A stretch of 64,000 bases of DNA from Scleroderma bovista (Eukaryota; Basidiomycota; Agaricomycetes; Boletales; Sclerodermataceae): contig JAYMGJ010000385.1 of the NCBI GenBank assembly GCA_037178675.1, positions 1-64,000 of the forward strand, written 5' to 3'. Every line of letters begins with the position of its first letter. Position 1 is the stretch's first letter. The notes under the pieces were generated by a model that had not been told where the DNA came from, did not search any database, and was given only the letters and a program-made list of their open reading frames with translations. Positions 1-11,722 of this stretch are shown piece after piece. The translations under genes and the position numbers were made by a program.

Positions 1-1024
1 AAGTCTGAAGCAGGCATCTTCTTCTACAAGAAGAAAGGCACCAACATCGTCATTGGTATTATCTACGTTGACGACGCTTTATTCTGCGGCCCTAACAAGG
101 CTGTTGTTGATGCCATCAAAGTGCAGTTCATGTGCAAATGGGAATGCAGAGACCTTGGAGAACCGAAGGAGTTCCTCCAAATGCGAATCACTCGCAAGGG
201 TCGCGCTATCCACCTGGATCAATGCGCGTACCTCCAAAAGGTCATTGAATGCTGCGGCATGCTCAATGCAAAGTCCGCAAGCACCCCACTGCCAGCTGGC
301 TACTATGCCGCCAAAAATACAGAGCCTGTTGATGCGGAACTTCGCTCCCGTTTCCAGACGGTTATTGGGTCCCTTCTGTACCTTATGTTAGGCACTAGGC
401 CCGACATTGCCTTTGCAGTCACCCATCTCTCGCGCCATGCCGCGAATCCATCCCAGGACCACCTATCCAAAGCGCTTTATATCTGTCGCTACTTGATTGG
501 TACAACCTGATTACTCCCTAGTGTACAATGGTGGATCCGGTGCTGGCCTGATTGCATGCACGGACTCAGATTGGGGATCAGACCCTACCTCTCGCCTCTC
601 GCAAACAGGTTTTTACCTGAAGCTTGCAGATGGCTTGATCAGCTGGACTTCTCGTGTGCAGAAGACCATTGCGTACTCGTCCACTGAGGCCGAATACATG
701 GCTTTGAGCGATTGCGCTCGCCAAGTTACCTGGATTCGAAGTTTGCTCGGTGAGCTCGGCTATAAGCTGAAAGCTATCCCGATTTGCGGTGATAATCAGG
801 GGTCCATATTCATGGCATCCAACCCTGTAATGGAGCCTCGCTCCAAGCACATCGACATCCGCTACCACGGAATCCGCGAGTCAGTCGCAAAAGGTAATGT
901 GGAGCTATTCTTCATTGATGGTGCTGAGAATCCTGCCGATCTGCTCACCAAGAACTTACCCCGCGAGAAATTCGCGAAGTTCAGAGCTCAACTAGGCTTA
1001 CAGTTTCCCTCTGGCAGCATCTAG
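1..1024 (+). pseudogene. Ty1/copia pol, 3' part (RT C-terminus and RNase H), frameshifted
   Basis: This is the tail of a copia polyprotein whose 5' part lies outside the window. Frame 1 from base 1 reads the reverse-transcriptase palm with the catalytic motif YVDD near base 67-78, followed by the copia connection motif 'GSLLYLMLGTRPDIAFAV' near 367-420. Around 497-510 the frame shifts by one base. The second frame continues with the RNase H domain: 'ACTDSDWG' supplies the first Asp, 'STEAEYMAL' the Glu, 'DNQGSI' the next Asp, and the C-terminal 'NPADLLTKNLPREKF' is typical of copia. The stop is at 1022-1024. A purine-rich polypurine tract (about 1060-1070) and an LTR follow directly, as expected for a copia 3' end. 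The frameshift means this copy cannot make an intact Pol. The family assignment is secure. Confidence 0.93.
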
Positions 1025-1070
1025 CGCCTTATTCGCTGAAGTGCTCTACATGCAGCACAGCGAGGGGGAG

Positions 1071-1358
1071 TGTTGAAGTCGCATGTGCACCCGGCATAAA
1101 CCGTCGACGAAGTGCGCACAAGACTGCGACCCATATTAGTGTAGACTTAGTAATAGTCCTCTTTAGAGTAGATGTTACATGTCACACGTCACGCGTCACA
1201 GTCACGCGTCACACTATTTGTTGTATATAAACAGTGTTCATCGCTTATATAATATAACAGCTCTTAACCAGCTACCGCTACCATCTCTGGTTGTGCACTC
1301 CACCCAACAGGTGAGTTGGAGTAGCAGTTCCTCTATGTATATAGGTATTGCTTCAACA
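1071..1358 (+). repeat. 3' LTR of the copia element (288 bp)
   Basis: The LTR begins TGTTGAAG right after the purine tract GCGAGGGGGAG and ends CTTCAACA, a perfect 8-bp terminal inverted repeat. It contains a TATA-like TTGTATATAAA near 1220-1231 and a run of CACGCGTCACA repeats near 1185-1210. The matching 5' LTR lies left of the window, so its target-site duplication cannot be tested. Confidence 0.9.
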
Positions 1359-2883
1359 CACTGAGCCCTGGTAGTCAGCAGGGATGGTCAAATAAACCCA
1401 ATGACATATGATGGCGCAGCCTCAGGATATTCAGCGCATGGTTTGTGTAGCCCCTTGGGTTGGCTCATCTGTGCTTTACAGACAATCAATTACAAAGTTG
1501 CAAGACGAAATAATGACCCTGCAGCTCTGTCAGAATAAAGTGAGCAGTGGAGATCATATCAATCATTCGTTGTACGACATAATATCCGTTTTTGCAGGGG
1601 TTAGCGGACGATGGGACCATCAGGCATCGACGAAAATTGACATTCTATTTTGTCATGGAGAAACGGATCAACTTCGGAGAGCTCAGAATTATTCCGTGCG
1701 TCAATGCAATACTTTACATGTGTGTTTGGCGCTCATCTCATCCTTCACCTAGGTTATAAAAGACGCACATTTGGGCGGCCTCTCTCTAGGGTTCTGGTGG
1801 TTATGAACAGTAATACAGCCTCACACTCATGAACCCCCCCAAAATAACAGATTTATGCATTTTCCCTTTCTTCCTTTCCCCATCTTGATCGTGTTTCAAT
1901 ATACAGTAGGTATGTAGTCTTCACTCTACTGTTACTCAGCTGCTCCTTCAACGGACGATCGTCCCCAGGCATCTTACACAATGGGCAGCAACCCTCGTAG
2001 AGCACCCAACAGATCCCACACACATCGCCTTCATCATCAGGGTTGTTGTGGCCAGTGTTCCAGTGCCATTTGGCGACTGTGCTTCAGTACTTCATGTGGA
2101 CTCTCATCGTCTCATCGCAAGCGTCTGCCAAGCAGGACATATGTACGCATGATATCAACCTAGTTGGCAACAGGTCTTGTGACGTCCCTTCATACATCAA
2201 GAAACCAAGTTGTGTGATGCTTCGCGAAAGTCAGTCTCCCAGCAATGAATTCCTTGTTGTGCTCATTTATTCACCTGATTTTAACCTTGTATTTAGCAGC
2301 ATTCAAAAATCAGGGCCCCCATCAGCTAGGGATTGAAGGAATTTGATCCAGAAGGAAAGTATGCACCGCTGATAAGCCACTCGAACTGCGGGCATAGTTA
2401 TCGACAGCAGTCAGCCATGTGAGAGGCCGAGGCTCAGCACTCAGCACTCAGACAGACTCGCTGAACAATCAGGTGCTCACTGTCACCAGGTGGCAAATAT
2501 TGGTTCCTCTGGTATCCACTCGATCTCACATTCCCAGCGAATTGTGTGTGTACTGGAACTTCGCTGTGCAGCAGAGACTACTAGCAGGTGAGGAGCGAGT
2601 TTGTTAATGTGTTGAGAATACAATAGTATGGGTCTGTCAGGTTATATCCTCTGCACCTGGACTAATTGAGCTGCGTAGATGTAAATGCGAGGTGGAAGAG
2701 AAGGGATGGTTGAGGACTTTGGCCAGCATGCACTTACAAGCGACAATTCCTAAAGGCGTGTTCCTTGCTTCAGACTAGAGACTACAATACTTAGAAATGA
2801 TATACATACGAAAGAATACATAGTAAGGATAGACGAACAAATGGCCAGAGAACAACCGACGAAGAAAAGAAGAAAACAGCACT
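1359..2883. other. no recognisable gene
   Basis: Only short open frames without recognisable motifs are present (for example 1408-1752 on the plus strand). A TATAAAAG box near 1755 and a pyrimidine-rich tract near 1860-1890 could belong to a decayed promoter or LTR, but no partner sequence was found in the window. Confidence 0.4.
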
Positions 2884-4157
2884 TCACAACATCGTCTCAG
2901 CTATATCACTCACCCCCACTTGGTCACCCTTCGTCTGGCTTGATTGCTCATCTGACCCAGAATCAGTGCTTTCATTTATGTGCCAAACAAATGGCTTTGA
3001 AATGCTGTACAGAAGTGTTGTGGTGTTTGAACCGGGTTGGTCAGAATCAGGAAGAGGTTGTATGATCCTTGTGACGAGGCATCTGTTGGTGAGTTGAGTA
3101 GAGAGCAAAGTCAACAATAAATTGAAGTTGTCTGAGATGACCCTAGGCGAAAACACCAAGGACCCGACTACACGCTAAACCCTGAGAGAAGGTAGGATGC
3201 GAGGACTAGGGCAAAGACCCAAGATGAGCTCGAATGGAGAGCCTCTGGGTGTTGAATTGCACTGTATATATACTACTATACATGAGGGCTACACGAGGCT
3301 ATCCATGAGGCTACATGCAGGCAGAGGCTATGTTAGTGACATCACTGTGGAGTTAAGGCTACGCGTAATGATGTCAAGGGTGGCAGCGTGTACAGCACGA
3401 GGTACAGGTCTAGACCAGGTAGATAAGATAGAGGCTGTACACTACGATAAGATAAGCGGTATCTAATCACAGATTAGATAAGATAAAAAGTTGGTTCGTA
3501 ACATTGTCGTCATTTGGAAGTGACAGTATCAGTGAATTGTATAAACTGAGGTTGCAGAAGTCCTTCCAGTTCCAGCCCATAGAACCACATGGAGATCGTT
3601 TGTGCTTCCTGATGTCCGCCATAGAAAGCAGCTTGAGGTCAGCAAAGAGGTTTCCTTCGCGGCAGAATTCCTTGGAGTCTTTAAAGTGACCATAGTCCCC
3701 CAGCTGTTCTCGTAAGGCTCAAACATTGTATGAAAGGCATGTGTGCTCACTTCAGTACCATTGGGTGCGTCCAAGAAAATACAGGATCCCCTGTCTATTT
3801 CGAACATAATGTACTTTTGCGGCCAATCGAGTAGCATCATGAGACCCTGCCAGTCACAGCTGAGAATGTATGTTCCCTAAATAAATAGTGATATCAGTGC
3901 CAATGAGATGTACAAAGAAAAGTAACCCACATCAACATCAAAGACTGTCCATTGACTAGAAACGTCACTGGAACCGGGATCGTGAAATACCCCAAGCTTA
4001 ACTCCACAAATGCTTGAGCTCTTCCACACAATGGACGAAATCTGAAGGATTCTGTCTGATCGAAGGAGACTGGTCTGCATAAGAGCCCATATGGTAGTTT
4101 TCGCTTACTGTCGCTTCCTGCTTGTAATATTAATATTTTGTGCAATTTGGCATGCAA
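2884..4157 (-). pseudogene. multi-exon gene of unknown family, split by a solo LTR
   Basis: I do not recognise the family. Reading leftwards from 4157, an exon containing 'FHDPGSSDVSSQWTVFDV' is followed by a probable 54-nt intron (GTGGGT...TTTAG). The next exon contains 'WPQKYIMFEIDRGSCIFL', and a frame change near 3700 leads to 'YGHFKDSKEFCREGNLFADL' and 'SMADIRKHKRSPCGS'. If the solo LTR at 3133-3503 and one copy of its TTGTC duplication are removed, the frame runs without a stop from 'SLYNSLILSLPNDD' to 'NFNLLLTLLSTQLTN'. This shows that the LTR landed in coding sequence. The tail is Ser/Thr-rich. The frame change near 3700 suggests the gene was already damaged or that an intron lies there. 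It could be host-derived or belong to an unrecognised mobile element. Confidence 0.5.
3133..3503 (-). repeat. solo LTR (371 bp) with TSD TTGTC
   Basis: The segment is flanked by perfect 5-bp direct repeats TTGTC (3128-3132 and 3504-3508). It is homologous along its length to 50796-51177; shared features include the core CTCGAATGGAGAGCCTCTGG and the GATAAGATAAAAAGTT end. On the minus strand it starts TGTTACGAACC and has a GTATATATAC TATA-like box in the middle, so I orient it minus. No internal region is left, so it arose by LTR-LTR recombination. Confidence 0.9.
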
Positions 4158-4170
4158 GGGTTGGAGTTAG

Positions 4171-4575
4171 ATGTTTGAATACCAGCTAGTACCCCTCATG
4201 GAACCTGATAGCGATGGGCAAGAATTCATATGGGCACAAGTCCTCACCATCACCCAAACACTACTTAAACTAATGGTAGATCTCCTTGCCCAAGATCTCC
4301 CAAGGAGCCCATGGCCATACCATATATCTATACTTTCTGGTGAAGGATGGATCATTGAGCTTATACTGGGTCACCCAGATTGCATTCAGTGTGAGTTGGG
4401 TATGAGTGCTTATACATTCAGAGATATCACTATGGAGCTCCAAAGACATGGCCACAAAGCTTTGGATCATGTCACCCTGTCATATCCATACTTTTCCAGT
4501 TGCAACTCCAGTCTAACCCTGGCCTGCCTGACCTCTCCATCAGCAAAACAGCACTTTTCCCACCCCAAGTTTTGA
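4171..4575 (+). CDS. hypothetical 134-aa ORF, unsupported by family
   Basis: An uninterrupted frame from ATG 4171 to TGA 4573-4575 encodes a product that begins acidic and becomes hydrophobic in the middle. No motif, signal peptide or family is recognisable. It lies head to head with the unknown minus-strand gene ending at 4157, so it could be a divergent neighbour, or simply a chance frame in old repeat DNA. Low confidence. Confidence 0.2.
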   Translation: MFEYQLVPLMEPDSDGQEFIWAQVLTITQTLLKLMVDLLAQDLPRSPWPYHISILSGEGWIIELILGHPDCIQCELGMSAYTFRDITMELQRHGHKALDHVTLSYPYFSSCNSSLTLACLTSPSAKQHFSHPKF

Positions 4576-5171
4576 CATGTTACATGAGTGATTCAGTTTC
4601 TACACTCTAACCTGGTATGTAAAAGGCTTACATCAGCAAAACCACAAGTCACTGTGCTGAGCTGTACTGCTGGCTACAGTTGGCTACAGTTGCTACAGCA
4701 GTACAGATGGGTCCCCATTTGTACAAGTCTGTACAGTTATGGTACAGTGCTGTACAAACAATTACCTGATGTCGCGCACTGTACGAACTATACTTAATAT
4801 AGGTAAATTCATTCTCTGTGTCCACTGTATCGCGCTGTCACGCTGTCACTCATCTGTATCAACTCTGTACTACTCTGGATCACTCTGGATTATTCTGTAG
4901 CCAACTGTAAAGTTTTGTATTGCAATTGTAACTAGTAGTACATTGTAATATACTAATGCTAATTGGTCTCATCGAAGTGTGCATGTGTGCTGGCACTCAG
5001 GTCATTGCCAGTCGTGGTTGTGATTGTGGTTGTGGCTGCATCACAGTGTGTGCACGCACTGGTGCTGGCAGGTCATCAGCGTGGTTGTGGTTGTGTCGAG
5101 GTGCTGGGTGCTGTGGTTGTTGTTGTTGTCACACCAGTGGTAGTGGTGGATGCATCACAGCATGCGAGCCC
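4576..5171. other. low-complexity DNA, no gene
   Basis: The stretch 4650-4790 is crowded with CTGTAC/GTACAG words. The stretch 5015-5160 is a degenerate GTTGTG-type trinucleotide tract with two 'GCATCACAG' words. No coding motif is seen. It forms the left flank of the large KDZ element. Confidence 0.5.
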
Positions 5172-5238
5172 ATGCACCTACTTAGGCCATCTTACACGGC
5201 CACCTGAGGGTGAAAATTGGCTGAGTATGACGGGCCAG
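5172..5238 (+). repeat. left inverted terminal arm of the giant KDZ element
   Basis: Compared with the reverse complement of 44387-44454, it shares ATGCACCTACTT at the outer side, TGAGGGTGAAAAT in the middle and ACGGGCCAG at the inner side, with small differences between. The arms are degenerate, as expected of an old insertion. Confidence 0.6.
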
Positions 5239-5578
5239 CAGACAGAGGGCCCCAGATGAGTTGTTATCAGTTGGTAAGGGTTGGCTAGCTACTAGGATAT
5301 TATTGCAATGTATAATGATGGGCTAGGGTATCTATTAAGGGAAGGGTAATTGGATTAAATTAAATATTGTCATGGAATCATACGAACAAGCCCTGAAAAG
5401 ATTGTGCTGCATATTAATGGGGGGTACATAATATGTGTTATCACCATATCAATGGGTTGGACCCAGACATGCCTATCATCTATGGTAATTGATGGGCCTA
5501 TATTTGTTACGACCATGCCCAACTCCAGGTCTTATCCGGTCACTCCGGTCGCATCGCAGCTCTACAGCTCAACTCCGG

Positions 5579-7922
5579 TGTCACGCACCAAACGTGTTTG
5601 GTACTGTGGACATGGAGAAAGTTAGCCGATGAAACTAATGCGAAGAACGTGCACCCAAGATCTGTTGAAAGATTGTCCCGACTTGAGGGATACAGACAGC
5701 CCTCGCTATCCATATCACACAAAGTCAAGACTATCCTTATGCGAAGAATGAATACAAGCTCATTGTAGCCATCTATCGCACAAGAATGACTATCCTGGAG
5801 CAAGAGATGAATGCCATCGTCTGGCAGTCATCCCTCGCACAAGAACCGCCAAGAAGCAGAAGAATCCAAGGATTGATGATCATTTCAGTATGAGAGAGGA
5901 ATGCAACCTACTGCAGTCCAACTCCCATACCAGAACAACCAAAGAAGCAGAAGAAACGATAGAGAAACGAAGGAGAAAAGGAAGAATCATTTTTAGCGCC
6001 CAAATGTCAAATTTAGGCGCCCAGTGCCGGCATTCTGATATTTTGAATAGCTCTGCCATTTTTGAAGCTATCAATCATGTGACTATACCATCATGGAGCC
6101 TAGACCGTGGTCTATCTGCCTGTCAAGTTCCGACGTAAATCTGTTCATTTCCCACGGAGATATTCCACCCGCAATCTAGACACCCACTTCATCACTCACT
6201 ATGGAGTCCGCATTTTCTCTGGAACGTTTCTCCGCTATTGCAGCAGACCTCAACTATGTCCTGCTCTTGGGACAGCCTCTCCCTGAGCTCCTGTGTACTG
6301 TCTGGTACATATCTTCCCAGCCTTCTCCCTCAGTCCCTCTCATTCTCGGTCAGCGCGTTCTCCTCGTCAGTCCTGCGTCGCGCACATACTTTGGTCGTCT
6401 CAAGTCTATCGTTAGACTTGAAAATTCATACCTGGTCGTCTCTGTGTCTCCTGAGTCCTCTGCATATGGTCCTTTCATCCCAGAGTCCTGTCACATCCAT
6501 CTCCCTCTATCATTCATCTCGCTTCCCTGGACACGTTGAATCCGCTACTTGCGATTCTCTTCCCTGCTATCCCGCAACAAACACGAATGAAACAGTGCTC
6601 TAGAACCCTTCTTAGGAGCCCTAATAGAGTACAGAACCTTCCCCTTACTGCTCAAGGGAAGACTGCACTTCGGGAGCACCAAATTTCGCGTTTTTTGCTC
6701 TACAGAAGCTCAATCCAAGGGATTTGTGACACTCTGTGACCAGCTGTGACTCTACTTGTCATTCCAGGCCCCCTGACACTGCTCTTCTGGTCGGATCAAT
6801 TCTTTTATTATCCCCCAGCCACTCCCATCAGTGGCACTGCTTCAGAAGCTCATCTCCAGATCTAAAGTTCAATAAATCATAGGTTGTGCTTCCCTTCTTT
6901 CTGAGTCACACAGAGTCACTCTGGCTCACTCTGACTCACTCTGCTGCGCATTATTCATCCCCTCTTGGCATTACTAATCCCCATTACTCCCCTTACCAAT
7001 CACTTACCAATCATCCTTCAAATCATGCTTATCATGCTGCTTATCAATTCATGACTCATGCCCCTATGATTCATATGCATTATGTCATCGCATATGCTCA
7101 TTTAGCTTCGATCTACTCATCCCATGCTTTCTCCCCCTCTCTTTTGGGCCCCATGCAATGATTTTTCCATATTCTTGGTTATACACCCCTTTTTACCTAT
7201 GTTTTTGCTCTTTCCCTTGGCTCAGCAGCTTGTTCAGGCTCTCCCCATCGATGACTCAGCCTGATTACACTGCTTATCAATCGCTTACCAATTTCTTACC
7301 AATCTCTTACCAAGCACTTAGTCATTTGTGCTTACAGGGCCACAGCCCCTCCTGTATATAAACCAGCAGCCAAAGGCTGCAAGGAAGTGTCTGCTTCCCC
7401 CTCAATAAAGCGACCACATTCACTCTCCCTCACTGTCTATAAGCTCTATCTCTGTCTTTGGACTTGTAGGTCACCCAGTGCTGGCCTAAAGCTCCTATAT
7501 TGCTGTTTATCAGATATATCTTGTATCTGATCATTTCTCTAGGTTGAAGCGCAGTCTAGCATCACTGTCCACTCTATCCCATCACTGTCCATCGCATTCT
7601 TGAAGCAGGAACTGTCCCCTTGCTTCCCTGTTGTCCCATCACTGCTATTACCCCCCCATCATCAATCTATCATCGCTCTTCTATCCCAGGACTCTTCCTA
7701 ACCACTGTGGTAGGCTGAAGAGGAGTCAATACCATCCCCAGTCGCATTCCATCCCCATCAGAAGCCCTTCCCTTCCCTCCTGCATCCTGCCTGAAGGCGT
7801 GCAGCACATCCCCCTGAGGACATTAAATACCAGAAACGCAAAGGAAGACCACCACTCGCATATTGCTGTCATTTGGTGTTGGTTGTTGGTTGTTCTGACC
7901 TCTTCCCTCACTTAGGCGCACA
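5579..7922 (+). repeat. long LTR family, copy A (2344 bp), 4-bp TSD CCGG
   Basis: The copy begins TGTCACGCACC, ends TAGGCGCACA and is flanked by CCGG on both sides (5575-5578, 7923-7926). A TATATAAA box (about 7355) is followed 45 bp later by AATAAA (about 7404), the layout of an LTR promoter and polyadenylation region, so I read it as an unusually long solo LTR. Copies B (11139-14491), C (40225-42523) and the start of D (63865-64000) are the same family. The stretch 7280-7330 repeats TTACCAAT words. Confidence 0.85.
6201..6539 (+). CDS. ORF carried inside the long LTR (copy A form, 112 aa)
   Basis: The frame starts 'MESAFSLERFSAIAADLNYV' and ends 'SFISLPWTR'. The same frame is present in copy B, where it is extended upstream to 165 aa beginning 'MEPRAWSICLSSSDV'. 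In copy C the frame is cut by a small deletion. In copy A the upstream extension is closed by a CAG-to-TAG change near 6177. I know no family for it. Its middle is hydrophobic ('LLLGQPLPELLCTVWYISS'). Preservation in two copies may reflect selection in the parent element, or only recent common ancestry. Confidence 0.35.
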   Translation: MESAFSLERFSAIAADLNYVLLLGQPLPELLCTVWYISSQPSPSVPLILGQRVLLVSPASRTYFGRLKSIVRLENSYLVVSVSPESSAYGPFIPESCHIHLPLSFISLPWTR

Positions 7923-8499
7923 CCGGTCGCTCAACACTTACTCCGGTCACGCTCGCGCAGATATGCCTCCGTTAAGTACGACCCTTGGACTATCCTCTGT
8001 TCGCTCGTTACCACACCTCGCCGTTTACCCTGCCTTGACGTGAGTTCTCCGTGAACTCGATATATCCCATGCCTTGTGTTATTTTCACCGGACCTGATTT
8101 ATTTTACCCGGACCTGACTTTATTTTCATCGGACCTGACCTAGTACTTTCTCCGGTTGTCCCTTGTCCGCCTTTTAGGCTGTTTACTTGTCACCGTATAT
8201 ACTCGACCCTAGTTCTTACTTAGTATAAGTACTCTGTAGTTTATCCTGTACTCCTCAGTCTGAAATCAACTTAGTCACTACTCCAGTCTCTGCCTGTCTC
8301 TGTCTCCATCTCCGTCTCTATCACCTTGACCGGAACCTATGCAAGAGATCAACGCACGTCGTCCTTGTCGTTGAATCCAAGCGGTCACCAACTCCGGCCG
8401 GACTAATCCCTCGTCCAGCCCTCTGCCCTCTTCCTTCGTCCGCGCTCGTCCGGACTTGACCGGACCCCCTACCGGAGTAGACCCGGACTTGACAATATT

Positions 8500-10022
8500 G
8501 CATTGTAATCAAGGCATATAGGGGTGGGCTATATAGAATCAGCACAAAACAGGGGATACCGCTGGGTATGCAGGACCACAGGCAATGGGACAGCCTGCGA
8601 GTTTGGTGTAGTACATTGATAGAGGGAATACTGAATGGGATGGAAACTGTTTTCGGCGATACTACAAAACCCCCTGGGAGTAATAAATAGAATGGGATCC
8701 ATGGATACTACATATCCGTCGTCACACATTAGATGTGCTAAATCAATACCAAGGGTAGCCAGTGGGAGAGAATATGTCATTTGTTTAGTAAAACACCACA
8801 GAGAGGAAACACAATGAAGTGGGATAATAACTACAGTAAGACCTGCGGTGGGTCAGTGACATACCGTGGCATACAAATAAGCATGATAGAATACTACAGC
8901 AGGTAGACGCACATCTAGACCAATTAGATACAATATCTTGTTGGATATATTAGTACTATATTACCTGTGGAACCAAATTACAGGCGGATATGGTTCCCGA
9001 CAATGGTAGCACAGGATGTGGGGTTGGGTGTGGCAACGTATACCAATCACCACAGTGATTACCACTGATTGATATTGATTGGATTATGGTAAACTTGACA
9101 AATTGTAATGTAGATATTTCAGGTAATTACTCAGTGGCATGTTGCTGTACACAGGAGCCGTGGTATATGACTGAAACCACGGTCTATGACTGAAACCGTG
9201 GTCACTTCCATAGGGGCTACTAGAACACCCACACAGCAACATATTATGTTATAAATAGCGTAAAAATTTGGAGAGAAACATACACATATAAATCAGGACA
9301 CATTAGTGATACAATATACTCCATGTCCTAGGAGAACAGTACCAACCAACAGAAAAAGGGATACAGCAAACAAATTGCTATGCTTCAAAATGATGGGATA
9401 GAAACCTATGCTAGATGAACACAACAGAAATATATATACCAACTTAACATTGGGTGGGAACTAATCATGGATTGGTCAGATTCAGTTGGGCATTGCAAGT
9501 GCCGCAGTCAGTTCCATTAAATATGACTACTGTGGTTCTTCTGGTAGAATACTAGTTCAGGCACTACATAAATTTGACCATGGTGACATTGGGTAGATAC
9601 AACCTTATCAGATGACCAGATAAGCATTTATCCAGATGATTGTAGTACCTGCAGCAAATGGGTTGTACATTGGTCTAATTAATATAGCAGAAACATGAAG
9701 ACACTGGTCTAAAACATATATAAATTATATTGAGAAGAACAGGGGTCCACAAAGGGTTCATTTTCGAATTCCCGGGGTGCTGAACATGCAAAAGCCGCGG
9801 TTACTGGGTGGATTCATATGTCACAGAAGTGGTTAAATTAGTCACACCAGGTACATTGCATTAGGAGTGAAACACACAAATTATATATGCCAATCACCCT
9901 ACATGACATTCCTGTACTAAAAGGACACAAGTAAATATAAGACATGCATAAAAGGGGAAAAGAAATTGGTTGGTCGTGCAAAGCAAAGGTCGAAAAGGTA
10001 CAAAAAAGATGTAAACAAAAAA
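8500..10022. other. left subterminal region of the giant KDZ element, non-coding
   Basis: The DNA is A/T-rich, with frequent stops and no coding motif. A short tandem pair with the core TATGACTGAAACC, bordered by CCGTGGT/ACCACGG words, lies at 9158-9205 and can fold back on itself. It resumes the KDZ sequence interrupted by the solo LTR ending at 8494. Confidence 0.5.
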
Positions 10023-11722
10023 TTATGCAGCTGTGTCCATTTGGGTATCCACCCCATCACCTACTGATGCATCAAGCACGCCCAGGGGTCCTGGGGCCGA
10101 GGACACATCAGATGATGTTACCACAATGGTGGGAGGGGGGAGTGTAGGAGTGTCCATGACCATTGTGGCATCTGAGAAGGTATCAGTCTGGAGGGGGTGA
10201 GGAGGTGGCACATAATCTTCATCAGCACTGGAGTTGGCCGACCGCGGGGAGTGTGGATCATCCCCGGTTGGACACCAGAGGGTGATGAGAACATCTGTTG
10301 GCACATCAACAGGACGTGGATCCACCACTGAGGAACCCTCACCCTCCAACAATGCAGGTACGTGAGATGGAGAATGACCTGGAACCTGTTGGTTGGGAAT
10401 ATGGGCATCGGTCCCGGAGGTGATTCCAGTGGATGCAGGGACGGGGGAAGGTGAAGGCGCACATTGAACTAATACAGGACTATCCACAGGTGTGGATGTT
10501 TGGATGGCAGCAGTGGGCAATGGCACTGGAGGGGCAGTGAGTGTACTTGATCGCAAACCTTCAACAAGCTGGTGGAGGGTATCCATTTCCAGCTCCTGTG
10601 CATTGAGTCAGTGATTGACATCACCCAAGTCCTCTTTCAACTGTGAACATTCGCTACATGCACTGGTTGTTGCGGTCGTGGCATGCTCACTCCATTCCGC
10701 ACTTGTACTGTGGTCGCATGATTTTGATAGCCATTTTGGTTGGACTATAATCACTCCATCAAACTCTGTTTAGACTTTCAGAAGAATGCAACAACAAAAT
10801 ATTATGACTCACTTTCATGTCTGCCCCTTGATGGCCCAGGTGTAGGAGGATGAGGTGCAGACCGCAGGTTTGGGGTGTCATTCACGGGAATAGGACTCTG
10901 GGCTTTCTGCTTGCAAGTCAAATGGGGAGGATTGATGTGTGTAGGGGACAGTGGTGCTGACTTCGATGGAGGAGACACCCTGTGATTGGCTTGCATGGTT
11001 GGTGCACGGGACCGGGACCAAGACCTCCCCTGTTTGGATGCCAGGCTGCACCCATGCTTCGATTTGTTGCATTGGAAGCAGGTGTGATCTTCCTTCCTTG
11101 CACAGGGCAGCTGGCAACAGGCACAGTAGTTGCACCGGTGTGCACCTAAGTGAGGGAAGAGGTCAGAACAACCAACAACCAACACCAAATGACAGCAAAA
11201 TGCAAGTGGTGGTCTTCCTTTGCGTTTCTGGTATTTAATCTCCACAGGGGGATGTGCTGCACGCCTTCAGGCAGGATGCAGGAGGGAAGGGAAGGGCTTC
11301 TGATGGGGATGAAATGCGACTGGGGATGGTATTGACTCCTCTTCAGCCTACCACAGTGGTTAGGAAGAGTCCTGGGATTGAGCAGCAATGATAGATTGGC
11401 AACAGGGGTGTAACAGCAGTGATGGAGCAACAGGGAAGAAAGGGGACAGTTCCTGCTTCAAGAATGCGATGGACAGTGATGGGATAGAGTGGACAGAGAT
11501 GCTAGACTGCGCTTGAGCCTAGAGAAATGATCAGATACAAGATATATCTGATAAACAGCAATATAGGAGCTTTAGGCCAGCACTGAGTGACCTACAAGTC
11601 CAAAGACAGAGATAGAGCTTATAGACTGTGAGGGAGAGTGAATGTGGTCGCTTTATTGAGGGGGAAGCAGACACTTCCTTGCAGCCTTTGGCTGCTGGTT
11701 TATATACAGGAGGGGCTGTGGC

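Larger units (their letters stand above)
5505..8494 (+). repeat. Ty3/gypsy solo LTR (about 640 bp net), TSD ATATT, split by a long LTR
   Basis: The LTR starts TGTTACGACC and ends CCGGACTTGACA. It is flanked by ATATT at 5500-5504 and 8495-8499. Its two halves (5505-5578 and 7923-8494) align with the LTR at 44756-45354, and the gap is filled by the 2.34-kb LTR copy A. A TATATACTCGACC promoter-like stretch lies near 8196. Only one LTR is present and the duplications are perfect, so it is a solo LTR. Confidence 0.9.

Noticed and set aside
5579..7922. DNA transposon for the 2.3-kb repeats, because of the 4-bp duplication
   Set aside because: TG...CA ends, a TATA box followed by AATAAA, and lack of real terminal inverted repeats fit an LTR better; no transposase text.
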